Assembly (NCBI GenBank): GCA_002310215.1
Contig: DBYR01000025.1
Span: 64,831 to 99,460, forward strand
Direction of reading: 5' to 3'
DNA length: 34,630 nucleotides
Source of the DNA: Bacteroidales bacterium UBA1181
GTDB taxonomy: Bacteria > Bacteroidota > Bacteroidia > Bacteroidales > Paludibacteraceae
Each line of letters opens with the position of its first letter. The stretch's first letter is position 1. Made by a program: the position numbers and the translations under genes. This document shows positions 6,955 through 15,401 of the stretch, piece after piece. The notes beneath the pieces were generated by a model. That model searched no databases and was not told where the DNA came from. It was given only the letters and a program-made list of their open reading frames with translations.

Positions 6955-8097
6955 TTAATAATCTCTGTATGTGCCGTTTTCCCTTTCCGCTATGGCGATG
7001 CACTCCATCTCGATGAGCCATGTGGGCCTGCAGACCGGTGCGAGGGTGATGACGCGTGGAATGTCCGGAAATCTCTCGTCGAATATCGCCTTCACCATGG
7101 CGTAGTCGCTCACGTCCCGTAAGTATACGATGATCTGTGCGATATCTTGGAATCCGCTCCCCGCCTCCGTGAGCAATGCGTTGACGTTCTCCATCATCCT
7201 GAAGGTCTGTTTCTGGATGTCTCCAAGGTGGAGTACATTGCCTTTGTTGTCGATGCTGGCCGTGCCTGAGATGTAGATCTCCGCCCTGTCTCCGTATTCC
7301 ACGCAGGTGCCCCGCTCAAAGGTCACCCCATATTCGTAGGTGGGGTTGAGGTAGGCTGGTGCGTAGAGGTATCTGACCTGCGTTGGCTCATGCCCTGTGA
7401 GCGCATAGGTGCCGAGTTGGACGAGCGAGCGGGTGTCGGCAGGCAATCCGCCGATGCCGGTCGAAGCGATATAGTGTGTTTTCTCTGTGAGCCCTTGCTC
7501 CGTGAAGTTCTCCCGGCGGGCCTTCACCATTCCGGCGTACTGAGTGTCGACGTCGCGCACAAAGAACCAAGTGCGTATGCAGTTGTCCGCAAGGGTGGCG
7601 TTGAACTTCGCCAATGTCTCCTCGTAGTCCAACAGCAGGCTCTCCGTCTGTGTGGCGCTGTCCCCGTTATGCTCGTGCATGCCCATCTTGTAGATGTGCG
7701 TATATCCGTTGTGTGATGCGGTCATGCAACCCTCCTTGGCTGTGACCTCCAACTCTTTGGCTAAATAGATCCATACCGCCACTTTGCTACCGTCCAGTGG
7801 GGGCTGTTGGATGAGGGATACCGCATCGGTATTCTCTTGCCTCATCAGTGGCTTCTGGTTGGTCGCATCGCTGACGAAGTATCGTTTGAAAATCACCTTG
7901 GCACCTTGTATGTCAGGATGTTGTAGTAACAAATCTTCCGCTTGGCAGATCCTTTTGTACTGCTGAGGGAACATCTCATCGCATGGTGCGACATGGATCA
8001 TGACATGGAACTCCTCCGTCTTCCCCTTGGGGGCGAAACGGGACACCTCCGCTTGGGCGTTGATCTCTTTGTAGTATATGTTAAATCTTTCCATCAT
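6955..8097 (-). CDS. Two-domain Rid-superfamily protein, chorismatase-like
   Basis: About 380 residues. The C-terminal 150 residues are a RidA/YjgF-type domain (AEIYISGTASIDNKGNV, then GDIQKQTFRMMENVNALL, then DIAQIIVYLRDVSDY, ending PVCRPTWLIEMECIAIAE). The N-terminal half is a second, divergent domain, joined through TGIGGLPADTRSLVQLGTYAL. This layout is that of the chorismatase group (FkbO, Hyg5, XanB2), which convert chorismate to dihydroxycyclohexadiene acid or 3-hydroxybenzoate, and the glutamate in LIEMEC lies where those enzymes keep a catalytic glutamate. The assignment is from remembered family patterns, so an ordinary imine deaminase or a catalytically different Rid protein remains possible. 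Adjacent ATGs at 8097 and 8094 are the likely starts; a TTG lies five codons upstream. It lies downstream of ccsBA but is separated from it by a repeat element. Confidence 0.65.
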   Translation of the reverse strand: MMERFNIYYKEINAQAEVSRFAPKGKTEEFHVMIHVAPCDEMFPQQYKRICQAEDLLLQHPDIQGAKVIFKRYFVSDATNQKPLMRQENTDAVSLIQQPPLDGSKVAVWIYLAKELEVTAKEGCMTASHNGYTHIYKMGMHEHNGDSATQTESLLLDYEETLAKFNATLADNCIRTWFFVRDVDTQYAGMVKARRENFTEQGLTEKTHYIASTGIGGLPADTRSLVQLGTYALTGHEPTQVRYLYAPAYLNPTYEYGVTFERGTCVEYGDRAEIYISGTASIDNKGNVLHLGDIQKQTFRMMENVNALLTEAGSGFQDIAQIIVYLRDVSDYAMVKAIFDERFPDIPRVITLAPVCRPTWLIEMECIAIAERENGTYRDY

Positions 8098-8117
8098 AAT
8101 TGACTGCTTCAAACTAT

Positions 8118-8340
8118 CGTTTCAAAATTCTTAATTCAAATGTGTCGCCCCTTCGGGGCTTTCTCTCACCCGTCGTTTTTCATACAGGGGTTTACACCCC
8201 TGCCTGGGGGATATCGCCATAGGGCGTTGCCCTAGGCTATATATGTTACGCCCTTTCAGGGCTAGGGGAGCCATCGTGTAAATCCCGCTCCCCAATTGAC
8301 TACGTCGAACTGGCGTTTCAAAATTCTTAATTCTTAATTC
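8118..8340 (-). repeat. Palindromic repeat element A between ccsBA and the Rid gene
   Basis: The element is bounded by identical 20-base direct repeats at 8118-8137 and 8314-8333 (on the minus strand GAATTAAGAATT followed by TTGAAACG). Inside are four hairpins: GCCCC-TTC-GGGGC (8147-8159), CAGGGGT-TTAC-ACCCCTG (8185-8202), TAGGGC-GTT-GCCCTA (8220-8234) and GCCCT-TTC-AGGGC (8250-8262). Read in the direction of transcription it starts at the ccsBA stop: AAT TAA GAATTAAG. The TAA (8334-8336) is itself part of the repeat. It shares hairpin order and orientation with the copy at 10358-10570. I see no gene in it. Confidence 0.85.
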
Positions 8341-10304
8341 GCATAGCTGTGCATCCCTCCCAAGAAGTAATTCACTCCGAAGTAGGTGAAGAGCACGGCT
8401 GCGAAAGAAATTATAAAGTATAAATGCAGGTTGCGATTGTCCCGCAAAAACTTTAAATCGGTTGAGTGGAATGGCACGGCGTAGACCATGAAGGTGATCA
8501 AAGCCCAAGTCTCCTTCGGGTCCCAACTCCAGTAGGTGCCCCATGATATGTTGGCCCAAACGGCTCCGAGGAAGATGCCTATGCCGAGCAGTATCTCTGC
8601 GGGGTAGAGCATGATGCGGCTGAGCAATGCCAGCTGCGTCTTCTTCTCCTCTTCCTTGAAGAAGAGTGAGAATATTCCGTTGAAGAAGGTGAAGGCCAAT
8701 AGGCTGTAGGCGATCATAATCGTCGAGACGTGGGCGCTGAGGATTGGCGAGTTGAGCACAGGCATCAGCGGGGTGATCTGCGGGTTCTTTTGCCCGAGAT
8801 AGGCCACCAACAGGGTGAACCCTGACAGGAGGAAGCCTGCCGATGTGGCGAATTTCCCCTTGAGGAATATACCCATTGCCATGATGATCAGCGACATGAA
8901 GAGCATGGTCTCGTAGCCGTTGCCCATAGGGATGCGCCCTGAGATGTACCATCGCAGGATGTAGCCGCAGAGGTCGAAGAGCAGGACCGCCACCAATATC
9001 GCCTTCAACGCCTTGAAGAACTTTTCGGAGAAGCGGGAGTCCCCTTTCGTGAATATCATGAGCAGGAAGGCGGCGAATCCGAGCGTCAGATTGAGCATGA
9101 AGAGTATCTTGGCGAAGTTGATTTTGTTGTAGATGATTTCCGCCTTGACCTTTGCCTCGGGGAGCGTCACACTGCTTTCGGAGAATAGTTTCCCCTTGGT
9201 GAGCATGAGGATCACACCTACCTTCTCGTCGGTCTCCCGCACCCCTTTGGTGAGCGGTAACCCGTTCAGTCGATAGTTCTCCTTTTCATCGAAGAAATCA
9301 GCGAAGGAGGCGTACTTTTCGAGTCCGAGTTGTTTCCGTAGCTGTTTGTCCTTGACGAGGATCATCTTCTCGTCTTTCCAGACCTCCGGACGGTATATCC
9401 ATCCGCAGACCACCTGCTCAGGGGTTAGTTGGTGGTAGGTGGACTTCCCGTAGGTCTTCAGGAGGAAATCCCTTGCCATCGTGTTGAACGGAGCGATGCG
9501 TCCGTTGTAGACGATTTGTTTCTCGGACAATTGTGCGGCCTGCTCAGCGCTTATGGTCGGTACTTTCCGTTCTTGGGGCAAGGCTTGGTGGCTTATGCAG
9601 AGTAGCAGGACGAATAGTCCTCCCTTTTGCAGCAAGGGGTGCCGCAGCAGCTGCAGGAAGGCGCTCTTCCTGGAGAAGAGCATCCAGATGCCCGACAGTG
9701 CGAAGAGCAGGTATCCGAGGTAGGTGAGCGGGATCCCTATCGGGTCGTAGCTGACGGATAGGACGCTTCCTTGCCGGTCCTCGTCGAAGCTCGTCTGGTA
9801 GAAGCGGAAGCCGTTTCTCTTGAAGATATTGTTCATCGAGACGGAGGCTTGAAGTTGCTTCCCGTTGTCGAGTATGGTGAGGTGGCTGGCGTAGTCCTGC
9901 GGCATCTGGGTGCCTTGGTAGTTCAGGACAACGAAGCTGTCCAGTCGCACTTCAAACCCGAAATCCTCCTTGAACGTATTCTTCTTGAGGATGAAGTAGT
10001 CCGTTTTCTCGCCGCAACGCAGGTGCAACATTCCCTCTTTGGAGGTCAGTTTGGTGGCTAGTGCCCCTGCCAGAATGAGGAGAAAAGAGAGGTGGAACAG
10101 CAGTGCGGCGACTTTGCCCGTCAGCCTCTTGAGGAATACGAAGGCGGAGAGGACGGAGAGCGCCGCCCATAATCCGCAGAACCATAGGGAGGAGTAGATA
10201 TGTTCCTCCGCGGTGTATTGGTCGAAGAAGGTGGCGGTCGCCATCGCGATGATGATTGCGACGAATAGGCCTGTGATGATATATTTCAGTGTCTTATTCT
10301 GCAT
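8334..10304 (-). CDS. ccsBA: CcsBA-type cytochrome c synthetase (fused ResB-CcsA)
   Basis: A 656-residue polytopic membrane protein of System II cytochrome c biogenesis. The N-terminal third is ResB/CcsB-like, with membrane helices (YIITGLFVAIIIAMATATFF; FHLSFLLILAGALA) and a periplasmic region. The C-terminal third is CcsA-like with the haem-handling WWD motif (WGTYWSWDPKETWAL). Histidines sit at the places expected for the external haem ligands: one in SPILSAHVST before the WWD motif and one in YAVPFHSTD after it. The complex exports haem and attaches it to CXXCH motifs of exported apocytochromes. The two proteins with CXXCH in this window lie just upstream, making them likely clients. ATG at 10304 (MQNKTLKYII) is preferred to an upstream start at 10340 because a promoter-like box lies between them. 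The stop codon lies inside repeat element A. Confidence 0.9.
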   Translation of the reverse strand: MQNKTLKYIITGLFVAIIIAMATATFFDQYTAEEHIYSSLWFCGLWAALSVLSAFVFLKRLTGKVAALLFHLSFLLILAGALATKLTSKEGMLHLRCGEKTDYFILKKNTFKEDFGFEVRLDSFVVLNYQGTQMPQDYASHLTILDNGKQLQASVSMNNIFKRNGFRFYQTSFDEDRQGSVLSVSYDPIGIPLTYLGYLLFALSGIWMLFSRKSAFLQLLRHPLLQKGGLFVLLLCISHQALPQERKVPTISAEQAAQLSEKQIVYNGRIAPFNTMARDFLLKTYGKSTYHQLTPEQVVCGWIYRPEVWKDEKMILVKDKQLRKQLGLEKYASFADFFDEKENYRLNGLPLTKGVRETDEKVGVILMLTKGKLFSESSVTLPEAKVKAEIIYNKINFAKILFMLNLTLGFAAFLLMIFTKGDSRFSEKFFKALKAILVAVLLFDLCGYILRWYISGRIPMGNGYETMLFMSLIIMAMGIFLKGKFATSAGFLLSGFTLLVAYLGQKNPQITPLMPVLNSPILSAHVSTIMIAYSLLAFTFFNGIFSLFFKEEEKKTQLALLSRIMLYPAEILLGIGIFLGAVWANISWGTYWSWDPKETWALITFMVYAVPFHSTDLKFLRDNRNLHLYFIISFAAVLFTYFGVNYFLGGMHSYAN

Positions 10305-10327
10305 GGATCCTTTTTTGTTTAGTTGGA

Positions 10328-10335
10328 CAAAAATA
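10328..10335 (-). promoter_or_regulatory. -7 element for ccsBA
   Basis: On the minus strand TATTTTTG matches TAnnTTTG, 23 bases before the ATG at 10304. No good -33 TTG is visible at the normal distance. If used, ccsBA would be transcribed independently of the genes upstream, despite the repeat between them. Confidence 0.4.
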
Positions 10336-10357
10336 GTCAAAAATCATGATTGCCTAT

Positions 10358-10570
10358 GTTGAACTAACGTTTCATAAATTTTAATTCAAAATTCATAATT
10401 CGTAAGGGTGTCACCCCTTCGGGGTTTGGATTATCCGCGGTTCCATCGTACAGGGGTTTGCACCCCTGCCTGTGTTGTGGCCGCCCCGTTGGGGCTTAAA
10501 CTATGCGCATTGTGGAGGATACGCACATTCCCCAGCCAATTCATAATTCATAATTCATAATTCTTAATTC
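10358..10570 (-). repeat. Palindromic repeat element B between the cytochrome lipoprotein and ccsBA genes
   Basis: A second copy of the element seen at 8118-8340, in the same orientation. Hairpins are ACCCC-TTC-GGGGT (10413-10425), CAGGGGT-TTGC-ACCCCTG (10451-10468) and GCCCC-GTT-GGGGC (10483-10495). One edge (10538-10570) is a tandem array of AATTCATAATTC-type units; the other has ATTTTAATTC and ATTCATAATTC units preceded by GAACTAACGTTTCA, matching the GAACTGGCGTTTCA edge of the first copy. In the direction of transcription it begins at the TGA of the upstream gene (TGAATTAAGAATT). No coding potential is apparent. Confidence 0.85.
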
Positions 10571-11288
10571 ACCTCGCTCCTCCCAATATCCAATTGTCGA
10601 TCAACTCCTTCTCCGCATCGATAGCCAGTTTGTCTGTGTGGTTATGGTGCGCCTCCGGGAGGTTCCCCCAGAGGATCAGGTGTAGCGAACTCTTGGCGGT
10701 ATCGTAGGGAGTGACGATGTTGATGCCGGCACGTTTCGTGGAGGGCACGTTCACCATCGCCGCATGGCTTTTCCCTTCGGTGAGGAAGAGACCGGCTGCG
10801 GCGCCCCTTTCGCTGAGGCCGTGGCAGTTGGCGCACGATTTGGTCAGGTATTCGTTTTGGATGTAGGTGAACATATCCACGTCCAATCGTCCGGCGTCCA
10901 ACCGTAGCGTGTCCTTGCTGTTTTTGTCGGCGGCGGTCAGTTCATGTTGCCAGAGGGTGATGACCCGTTGACGTATTCTGTTTATGACTGTGATTTCCAG
11001 ATAATTGACCGTCTGCGGAACACCCCCTAAGGTGATGTGTAGCTTCCCGTCCTTCGGTTGCAGGATCTGTTTGGAGATCTCCGAGTACTCGGGGATACCC
11101 TTGTCGTTGCGTTGGCTCTCGAAGCCGGACAGTGTGACGGTATATTCGTTCGTCCATGAATCAATGCCCGAGATCTCCGCTTCAACGGCCACCTTCATCC
11201 CCTCTTGCTGGTAGGTGACGTGTTCCAGAATGTCTCCGTCGTCGCAGGCGGCGAAGACGATTAAACTGGCTATCAATAATTTTCTCAT
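10569..11288 (-). CDS. Monohaem c-type cytochrome lipoprotein
   Basis: A 239-residue lipoprotein: the lipobox VFAAC places the lipidated cysteine at residue 15. Residues 25-135 look like a beta-sandwich domain (strands such as MKVAVEAEIS, NEYTVTLSGF, KLHITLGGV, YLEITVINRI). A small cytochrome c-like domain follows, with a single haem-attachment motif CANCH at 152-156. After it, AAGLFLTEGKSHAAMVNVPST resembles the helical part of cytochromes found in multidomain bacterial proteins; the methionine in AAMVN is a candidate distal ligand. It is the last gene before repeat element B and lies 41 bases after the porin gene, so it probably belongs to the same operon. Its likely role is electron transfer at the envelope; the partner is inferred to be the dihaem protein encoded upstream. 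Confidence 0.75.
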   Translation of the reverse strand: MRKLLIASLIVFAACDDGDILEHVTYQQEGMKVAVEAEISGIDSWTNEYTVTLSGFESQRNDKGIPEYSEISKQILQPKDGKLHITLGGVPQTVNYLEITVINRIRQRVITLWQHELTAADKNSKDTLRLDAGRLDVDMFTYIQNEYLTKSCANCHGLSERGAAAGLFLTEGKSHAAMVNVPSTKRAGINIVTPYDTAKSSLHLILWGNLPEAHHNHTDKLAIDAEKELIDNWILGGAR

Positions 11289-11329
11289 GGGTTCAAATGT
11301 TTATGTGTTGATTGTGTGTCGCCTTTTGC

Positions 11330-12595
11330 TTAGAAGGCGTATTGCAGCATGACGGTGGCCGAGTGGGTCGCTAGTCCGAGGTCGTCGTTGTCACGGTCCA
11401 GTTGCGTCTGATGACCTGTCCTACCCATGTATTGGTACATCGTCTGCAGTTTGAGGTTCGTGTGCTTGATGAAGTAGTTGAGCCCTGCGGCCGGCATGTT
11501 GATGATACCGTCCTTCGCGGTCGCGTTCCTGTCCATGAAGTCGTAGCGGAGGGCGATTTGCCACTGCGGAGCGACGAAGTAACCCGCCTGAATGTAAGCG
11601 CCCCAGTAGTTGAACTCGTCGCTGATCTTCTGACGGTCGGTATAGCTGATGTGCATCCTATAGAACTCGGCCGCGAGGTACAGTTTCTTTGCCAGGTAGG
11701 CGAACTCGAAGCCGAAGCGGGCGTCGTTGGTCGATTCGCTCTGCGCCTCCACGTTCACGTTGGCGGAGAGGGCGAACAGTAGCTTGCGCTCGTCCGATAG
11801 GTTCGGTTTTCCTTGGCTCGCCGGCATGTGGCCGAACGGTGTCACGGCGATCCTTCCCGCATAGAGTAGGGAAGGCAACCCTTTGATGTCGTCGCTGAGC
11901 GTCTTTGTGGCGCTGTTCACGCCTGCGCCCGTTCCGTTGAAGAGTCCCACTTCATAGCCGAACTTCTCGTTAGGGGTTACGCCATGGGCCATGACGCCAA
12001 GGTCGAACCCTGTTCCGATGGTCGGATTGACTGCGTTGAGCACGTAAGGCATGATGACGCTGGTGGTCAAAGAGGTGGGCACCACAGGGAAGAGCGTCTC
12101 CCCCAAGGTGGTGAGGTAGGCGTGGGTGTACGGTGTCTTGAACTTTCCCACCCTGAAGCACAGTGCGTTCTTCACCTTCACGTCGAACCATGCCTGCTGC
12201 AACAAAGCACCTCCCGAACCTGCGGCGTTGAGGCTGAGGTTGAAGGAGATACGGTCGAACACCTTGCCCGTGAAACCGAGGATAGCGTAGGGGATGGCGA
12301 AACCGCTGTTCATGACGTTGTCCTGGTTGTAGGCTTTGTCGAGGCCCTCGTCATCGTACCAGTTGTATTTCCCTGCTGCTTGGATGAGGGTGTATGGCTT
12401 GAAGACGAAGTCTCCTTTCGCGGTGGAGATGGAGAATCCTTTTCTTCCGGCTAATGATACGACACCGTTCTCCGCCTCTTCGTCCATTAGGGACGTTGGG
12501 TTCGATACGACTTCTGCCTTGATGGGCTCTTCTGCCTGTGCCATGGCCGATAGGGTGATGGCTGATAATAGGGTTGCTATATATAATCTTTTCAT
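11330..12595 (-). CDS. Outer-membrane porin (OprP/phosphate-selective-porin-like fold)
   Basis: A 421-residue protein with a signal peptide cleaved near Ala-Gln-Ala (LLSAITLSAMAQAEEP). The mature part has long amphipathic strands and porin O/P-like features: an early PYTLIQAAGKYNWYDD segment, FRVGKFKTPYTHAYLTT, WQIALRYDFMDRN, and a C-terminal strand ending HSATVMLQYAF with terminal phenylalanine, the usual signal for barrel assembly. The FRVGKFKTP segment is typical of the phosphate-selective porin O/P family, but the name does not prove the substrate. It sits between the dihaem lipoprotein and the monohaem lipoprotein genes, with gaps of 49 and 41 bases, which suggests passage of a substrate handled by those proteins. 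Confidence 0.75.
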   Translation of the reverse strand: MKRLYIATLLSAITLSAMAQAEEPIKAEVVSNPTSLMDEEAENGVVSLAGRKGFSISTAKGDFVFKPYTLIQAAGKYNWYDDEGLDKAYNQDNVMNSGFAIPYAILGFTGKVFDRISFNLSLNAAGSGGALLQQAWFDVKVKNALCFRVGKFKTPYTHAYLTTLGETLFPVVPTSLTTSVIMPYVLNAVNPTIGTGFDLGVMAHGVTPNEKFGYEVGLFNGTGAGVNSATKTLSDDIKGLPSLLYAGRIAVTPFGHMPASQGKPNLSDERKLLFALSANVNVEAQSESTNDARFGFEFAYLAKKLYLAAEFYRMHISYTDRQKISDEFNYWGAYIQAGYFVAPQWQIALRYDFMDRNATAKDGIINMPAAGLNYFIKHTNLKLQTMYQYMGRTGHQTQLDRDNDDLGLATHSATVMLQYAF

Positions 12596-12644
12596 TTTTT
12601 GAGTCTATTAAAGGGCTAATGGATAGTCCGTTGTTATTGTTGAG

Positions 12645-14081
12645 TTATAATGATTCCAGGAATGTGATCAGCGCTTCACGGTCTGCCTTGGACATCTTGG
12701 CGAAGATGTTTTTGGAGGCTTCGCCCTCACCGCCGTGCCACATGATGGCTTCGATGAAGTTCCTTGCCCGTCCGTCGTGCAGGAAGTAGGTATGTCCGTT
12801 GACGATCTTCTGCAGTCCCACGCCCCATAGTGGGGTGGTGCGCCATTCGTTGCCGCGCGCCAATCCGCTGACGTAGTTGTCGTTGAGGCCCACGCCCATG
12901 ATCTCGCTACCCATGTCGTGCAGGAGGAAGTCGCTGTACGGATGGATGGTCTGTCCGCCGAGCCAAGGGATGCGTGTGCCGTTCAGCAGGACGGAGCCCT
13001 GCGGTTGTGTGTGGAGCGTCGTCACGTGGCAGAGGTGGCATTTGGCCTGGTAGAACATCTGTTCGCCCCGTTTCACGTTCGGGTCGTTCACGTTGCGTCG
13101 TGCGGGAACGCCTAGGCATTGCATGTAGAGGTCAACATCCTCCATCTGTTCGCTTGTGACGTCTAATTGATTGTAGGTGAGACCCATGGCGCTCATGCCT
13201 TGCCGCATCTGAGCTTGTCCCTCGCAGATCTCTTCGGGGAAGCGGCTGTTGGTCGCACCCATGTCGGACGAGAAGCCTAACTCGACGGTCAGGTCCGCGT
13301 GTTGCGCTTTGTTGCCGGAGAGCCCGAGTTGGCGGATGCCCCGCTCGGTGATGTAGTTGGCCTTGCCGGAGATACCATATTCGGGGTAGTTGCTTTGCCG
13401 TGCCAATTGCTCGATTTCGTTGCGGTCGATCGCCATCATAGGGCCCATTCCCACGTGTCTGAGCGGTATCCTGACGGTGCAGAAGAGATCCTCCGGCGCG
13501 ATGCTGTCGGCATACCATTCCGTGATGGTGTAGTTCGGTTTCGCTAGTTCGTACGTTTCCCCGTCGGGGAATCGGAAGGTCTTGAATTCATAGGTCACTT
13601 TGAGCTTCCCTTCCGGCTTGACGCCTATGATGGATTGGTCGTGGACGACCCTTCCGTAGTCTTGGAAGAAAGCTCCGTTCTTGCGTGTGATGTAGATCAG
13701 CATGGAGGAGAAACCGTAGCTTCCGCTTCCTCCAGCGCTCCAGAGCGTCGGTTCGGTGCGCCCTGCGTTGCGGTGGCAACTTCCGCACGAGTAACCCGCA
13801 TAGACGGGTCCTAATCCGCCTTGGCTCTGTGCCGAGCCGAGTGGGTTGTCGTAGAGGTTGTCTCCGTTGTTGAATCGTGATAAGTATTTGCCTTTCAGCC
13901 ATTTCGCATCGGTGTCGTAGGCGTAGGTGGAGCTTAGGAAGACGGTCGATGTGCCCGCCGAAAGCGCATATCCGTCGGGAACCTTTATCTCGTCCACCTC
14001 CAATCCCTCCTCGTTGTCGCATGCGGCGAACAATAGGGCGATCATGGCCGTTAAGGTAAATAGTTTTAGGTTAAAGTTCAT
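12645..14081 (-). CDS. Dihaem DUF1111-type oxidoreductase lipoprotein
   Basis: A 478-residue lipoprotein (lipobox LFAAC, cysteine 21). Two haem c attachment motifs are present: CGSCH at 99-103 and CHLCH at 348-352. The surrounding sequence (LYDNPLGSAQSQGGLGPVYAGYSC; RGIRQLGLSGNKAQHADLTVELG; NEWRTTPLWGVG; HTYFLHDGRARNFIEAI) matches the dihaem oxidoreductase/DUF1111 family, sometimes called thiol oxidoreductases and related to MauG/cytochrome c peroxidases. Such genes are known beside imelysin genes in Pseudomonas and other bacteria. The start at 14081 gives a proper lipoprotein signal; an upstream in-frame start at 14180 would overlap the imelysin gene and destroy it. A terminator-like hairpin lies between the two genes. 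Confidence 0.88.
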   Translation of the reverse strand: MNFNLKLFTLTAMIALLFAACDNEEGLEVDEIKVPDGYALSAGTSTVFLSSTYAYDTDAKWLKGKYLSRFNNGDNLYDNPLGSAQSQGGLGPVYAGYSCGSCHRNAGRTEPTLWSAGGSGSYGFSSMLIYITRKNGAFFQDYGRVVHDQSIIGVKPEGKLKVTYEFKTFRFPDGETYELAKPNYTITEWYADSIAPEDLFCTVRIPLRHVGMGPMMAIDRNEIEQLARQSNYPEYGISGKANYITERGIRQLGLSGNKAQHADLTVELGFSSDMGATNSRFPEEICEGQAQMRQGMSAMGLTYNQLDVTSEQMEDVDLYMQCLGVPARRNVNDPNVKRGEQMFYQAKCHLCHVTTLHTQPQGSVLLNGTRIPWLGGQTIHPYSDFLLHDMGSEIMGVGLNDNYVSGLARGNEWRTTPLWGVGLQKIVNGHTYFLHDGRARNFIEAIMWHGGEGEASKNIFAKMSKADREALITFLESL

Positions 14082-14110
14082 GTTTTTGTGTTTGTGTGTT
14101 GTGTAATAGG

Positions 14111-14142
14111 AAAAACGGGGGGAATATTCTTCCCCGCCGTTT
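14111..14142 (-). terminator. Terminator-like hairpin between imelysin and dihaem genes
   Basis: On the minus strand a 12-bp stem (AAACGG plus GGGGAA paired with TTCCCC plus CCGTTT) has one bulged C and a 5-base loop, and is followed by TTTTT. It lies between two genes of the same apparent operon and may act as a partial terminator or RNA-processing signal that sets imelysin above the downstream genes. Confidence 0.6.
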
Positions 14143-14176
14143 CTGTGTAATCGTTCGTTGCTTAGGGGCGTTGCGA

Positions 14177-15364
14177 TCAATGGATCGTCCTCGCCTTACC
14201 GTCCTTGAAGATGAGGTATTCCAACGTGTGGAATCCACGGAGGTTCTGTGCGGACTCGATGTCCTGCGCATGTTGTGAACCCTCGCCCTCCTCAGGCATC
14301 TCCTCGTATTCGCCGGACCATTCCAACTCGCCCCAAGAGGCTGTGTTGAAGATCTTGATGATTCCCTTGAGGTCCAATGGCCATGAGTCCATGTTCGGAT
14401 CCAATCCTTTGTCCGCTACTGGTCCGAAGAGGAATGCCTCGGAAGACTCCCATGGCGTACGTGCCGCGATCCATGCGTCGGCGCATTTCGAGAACCCTTC
14501 GTCCGATGGGCTCTGTTGGAAGGCCACCACTGCGTTGAAGAGCTCCGCGTTCTTCTCCTTCAGGCTCTTGTAGGTAGGAAGAACCACGTTGTTCACGTAT
14601 TGTGAGAGGACTGCGTCCCAGTTGTAGTCGGCGAGGTTCTCGTCGATGTAGTTCTTCAGATCCTCGTCTAAGATGTCGCGAAGTTCCGCACAGGCGGTCA
14701 TGGCCTCTCTCGCCTCGCTGCAACCCAAGTTGTTACGGAAAGGTTGCGGGATGGCTAAGATCTTCGCTTGTGCGTTTTGGATGGCTGCGGTCACCTTAGC
14801 GTCCAATGTCGCGTCGCTTCCGTTGATGACCTTCGAGATGGAGTTGGCGTTCACAGTGCCGTCCAAGCTGCCGAAGTATGCGTTCTTGATGGATGCGATG
14901 TTGTTGGAGTAGTCCACCCTGGAGTGCCAAGAGAACCAAGACTCGACGGCGAGTACCGCCTCCTCTTTGTTGTTTTCGCTCCACTTCTCGACTGGTCCGC
15001 CGATCTTGGAATCACCCACCTCGTTGGCGATGTCCACGCAACCGTCTATGATCTGCTCCACGCAATCCTTGGATGATTGGAACCCTGCGCCCGTGTGGGA
15101 AAGGAAACGCTTCGCATAGCTGTCTCCTCCCTCGTAGCTGTCGTTCCAGTAAGCGTAGAGGTTCTCCGCATCCGTCTTGAGGAGGGATGCTACGGTACGC
15201 ATGTAGTTGCCCCACTGCTTCGCATAGGCGGAGGTGTATTCCGCACTGATGGCGGTGGAGTCGTCGATGTTTGCCAAATTCTCTTCGTCATCGTCCTTGC
15301 AGGCGTTGAACGTCACTGCACCGAAGGTAATCAGTCCAGCTGCTAAAAATGCTCTTTTTTTCAT
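14177..15364 (-). CDS. Imelysin-family lipoprotein
   Basis: A 395-residue lipoprotein (signal MKKRAFLAAGLITFGAVTFNAC, lipidated Cys 22). The imelysin signature GxHxxE is present at 377-382 (GFHTLEYLIF), and WIAARTPWESSEAFLFGP is typical of the same family. Imelysins (IrpA, ICMP, EfeM/EfeO relatives) are periplasmic or surface proteins tied to iron uptake; the GxHxxE residues are thought to bind metal. The C-terminal position of the motif, 14 residues from the end, makes this a short form. It follows the first porin gene by 37 bases and precedes the dihaem gene. Function in iron or another metal is inferred from family and context. Confidence 0.88.
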   Translation of the reverse strand: MKKRAFLAAGLITFGAVTFNACKDDDEENLANIDDSTAISAEYTSAYAKQWGNYMRTVASLLKTDAENLYAYWNDSYEGGDSYAKRFLSHTGAGFQSSKDCVEQIIDGCVDIANEVGDSKIGGPVEKWSENNKEEAVLAVESWFSWHSRVDYSNNIASIKNAYFGSLDGTVNANSISKVINGSDATLDAKVTAAIQNAQAKILAIPQPFRNNLGCSEAREAMTACAELRDILDEDLKNYIDENLADYNWDAVLSQYVNNVVLPTYKSLKEKNAELFNAVVAFQQSPSDEGFSKCADAWIAARTPWESSEAFLFGPVADKGLDPNMDSWPLDLKGIIKIFNTASWGELEWSGEYEEMPEEGEGSQHAQDIESAQNLRGFHTLEYLIFKDGKARTIH

Positions 15365-15401
15365 TGTTCGTATGATTTAATGTTTATTGTTTTTATTTCG
15401 C

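Noticed and set aside
8131..8952. Minus-strand open frame of 273 codons through repeat A into ccsBA
   Set aside because: Part is out-of-frame ccsBA and the rest is translation of the hairpin repeat, a common source of false proteins.
14082..14180. Upstream extension of the dihaem gene to 14180
   Set aside because: It would overlap the imelysin stop and bury the lipoprotein signal; the ATG at 14081 gives a clean lipobox.
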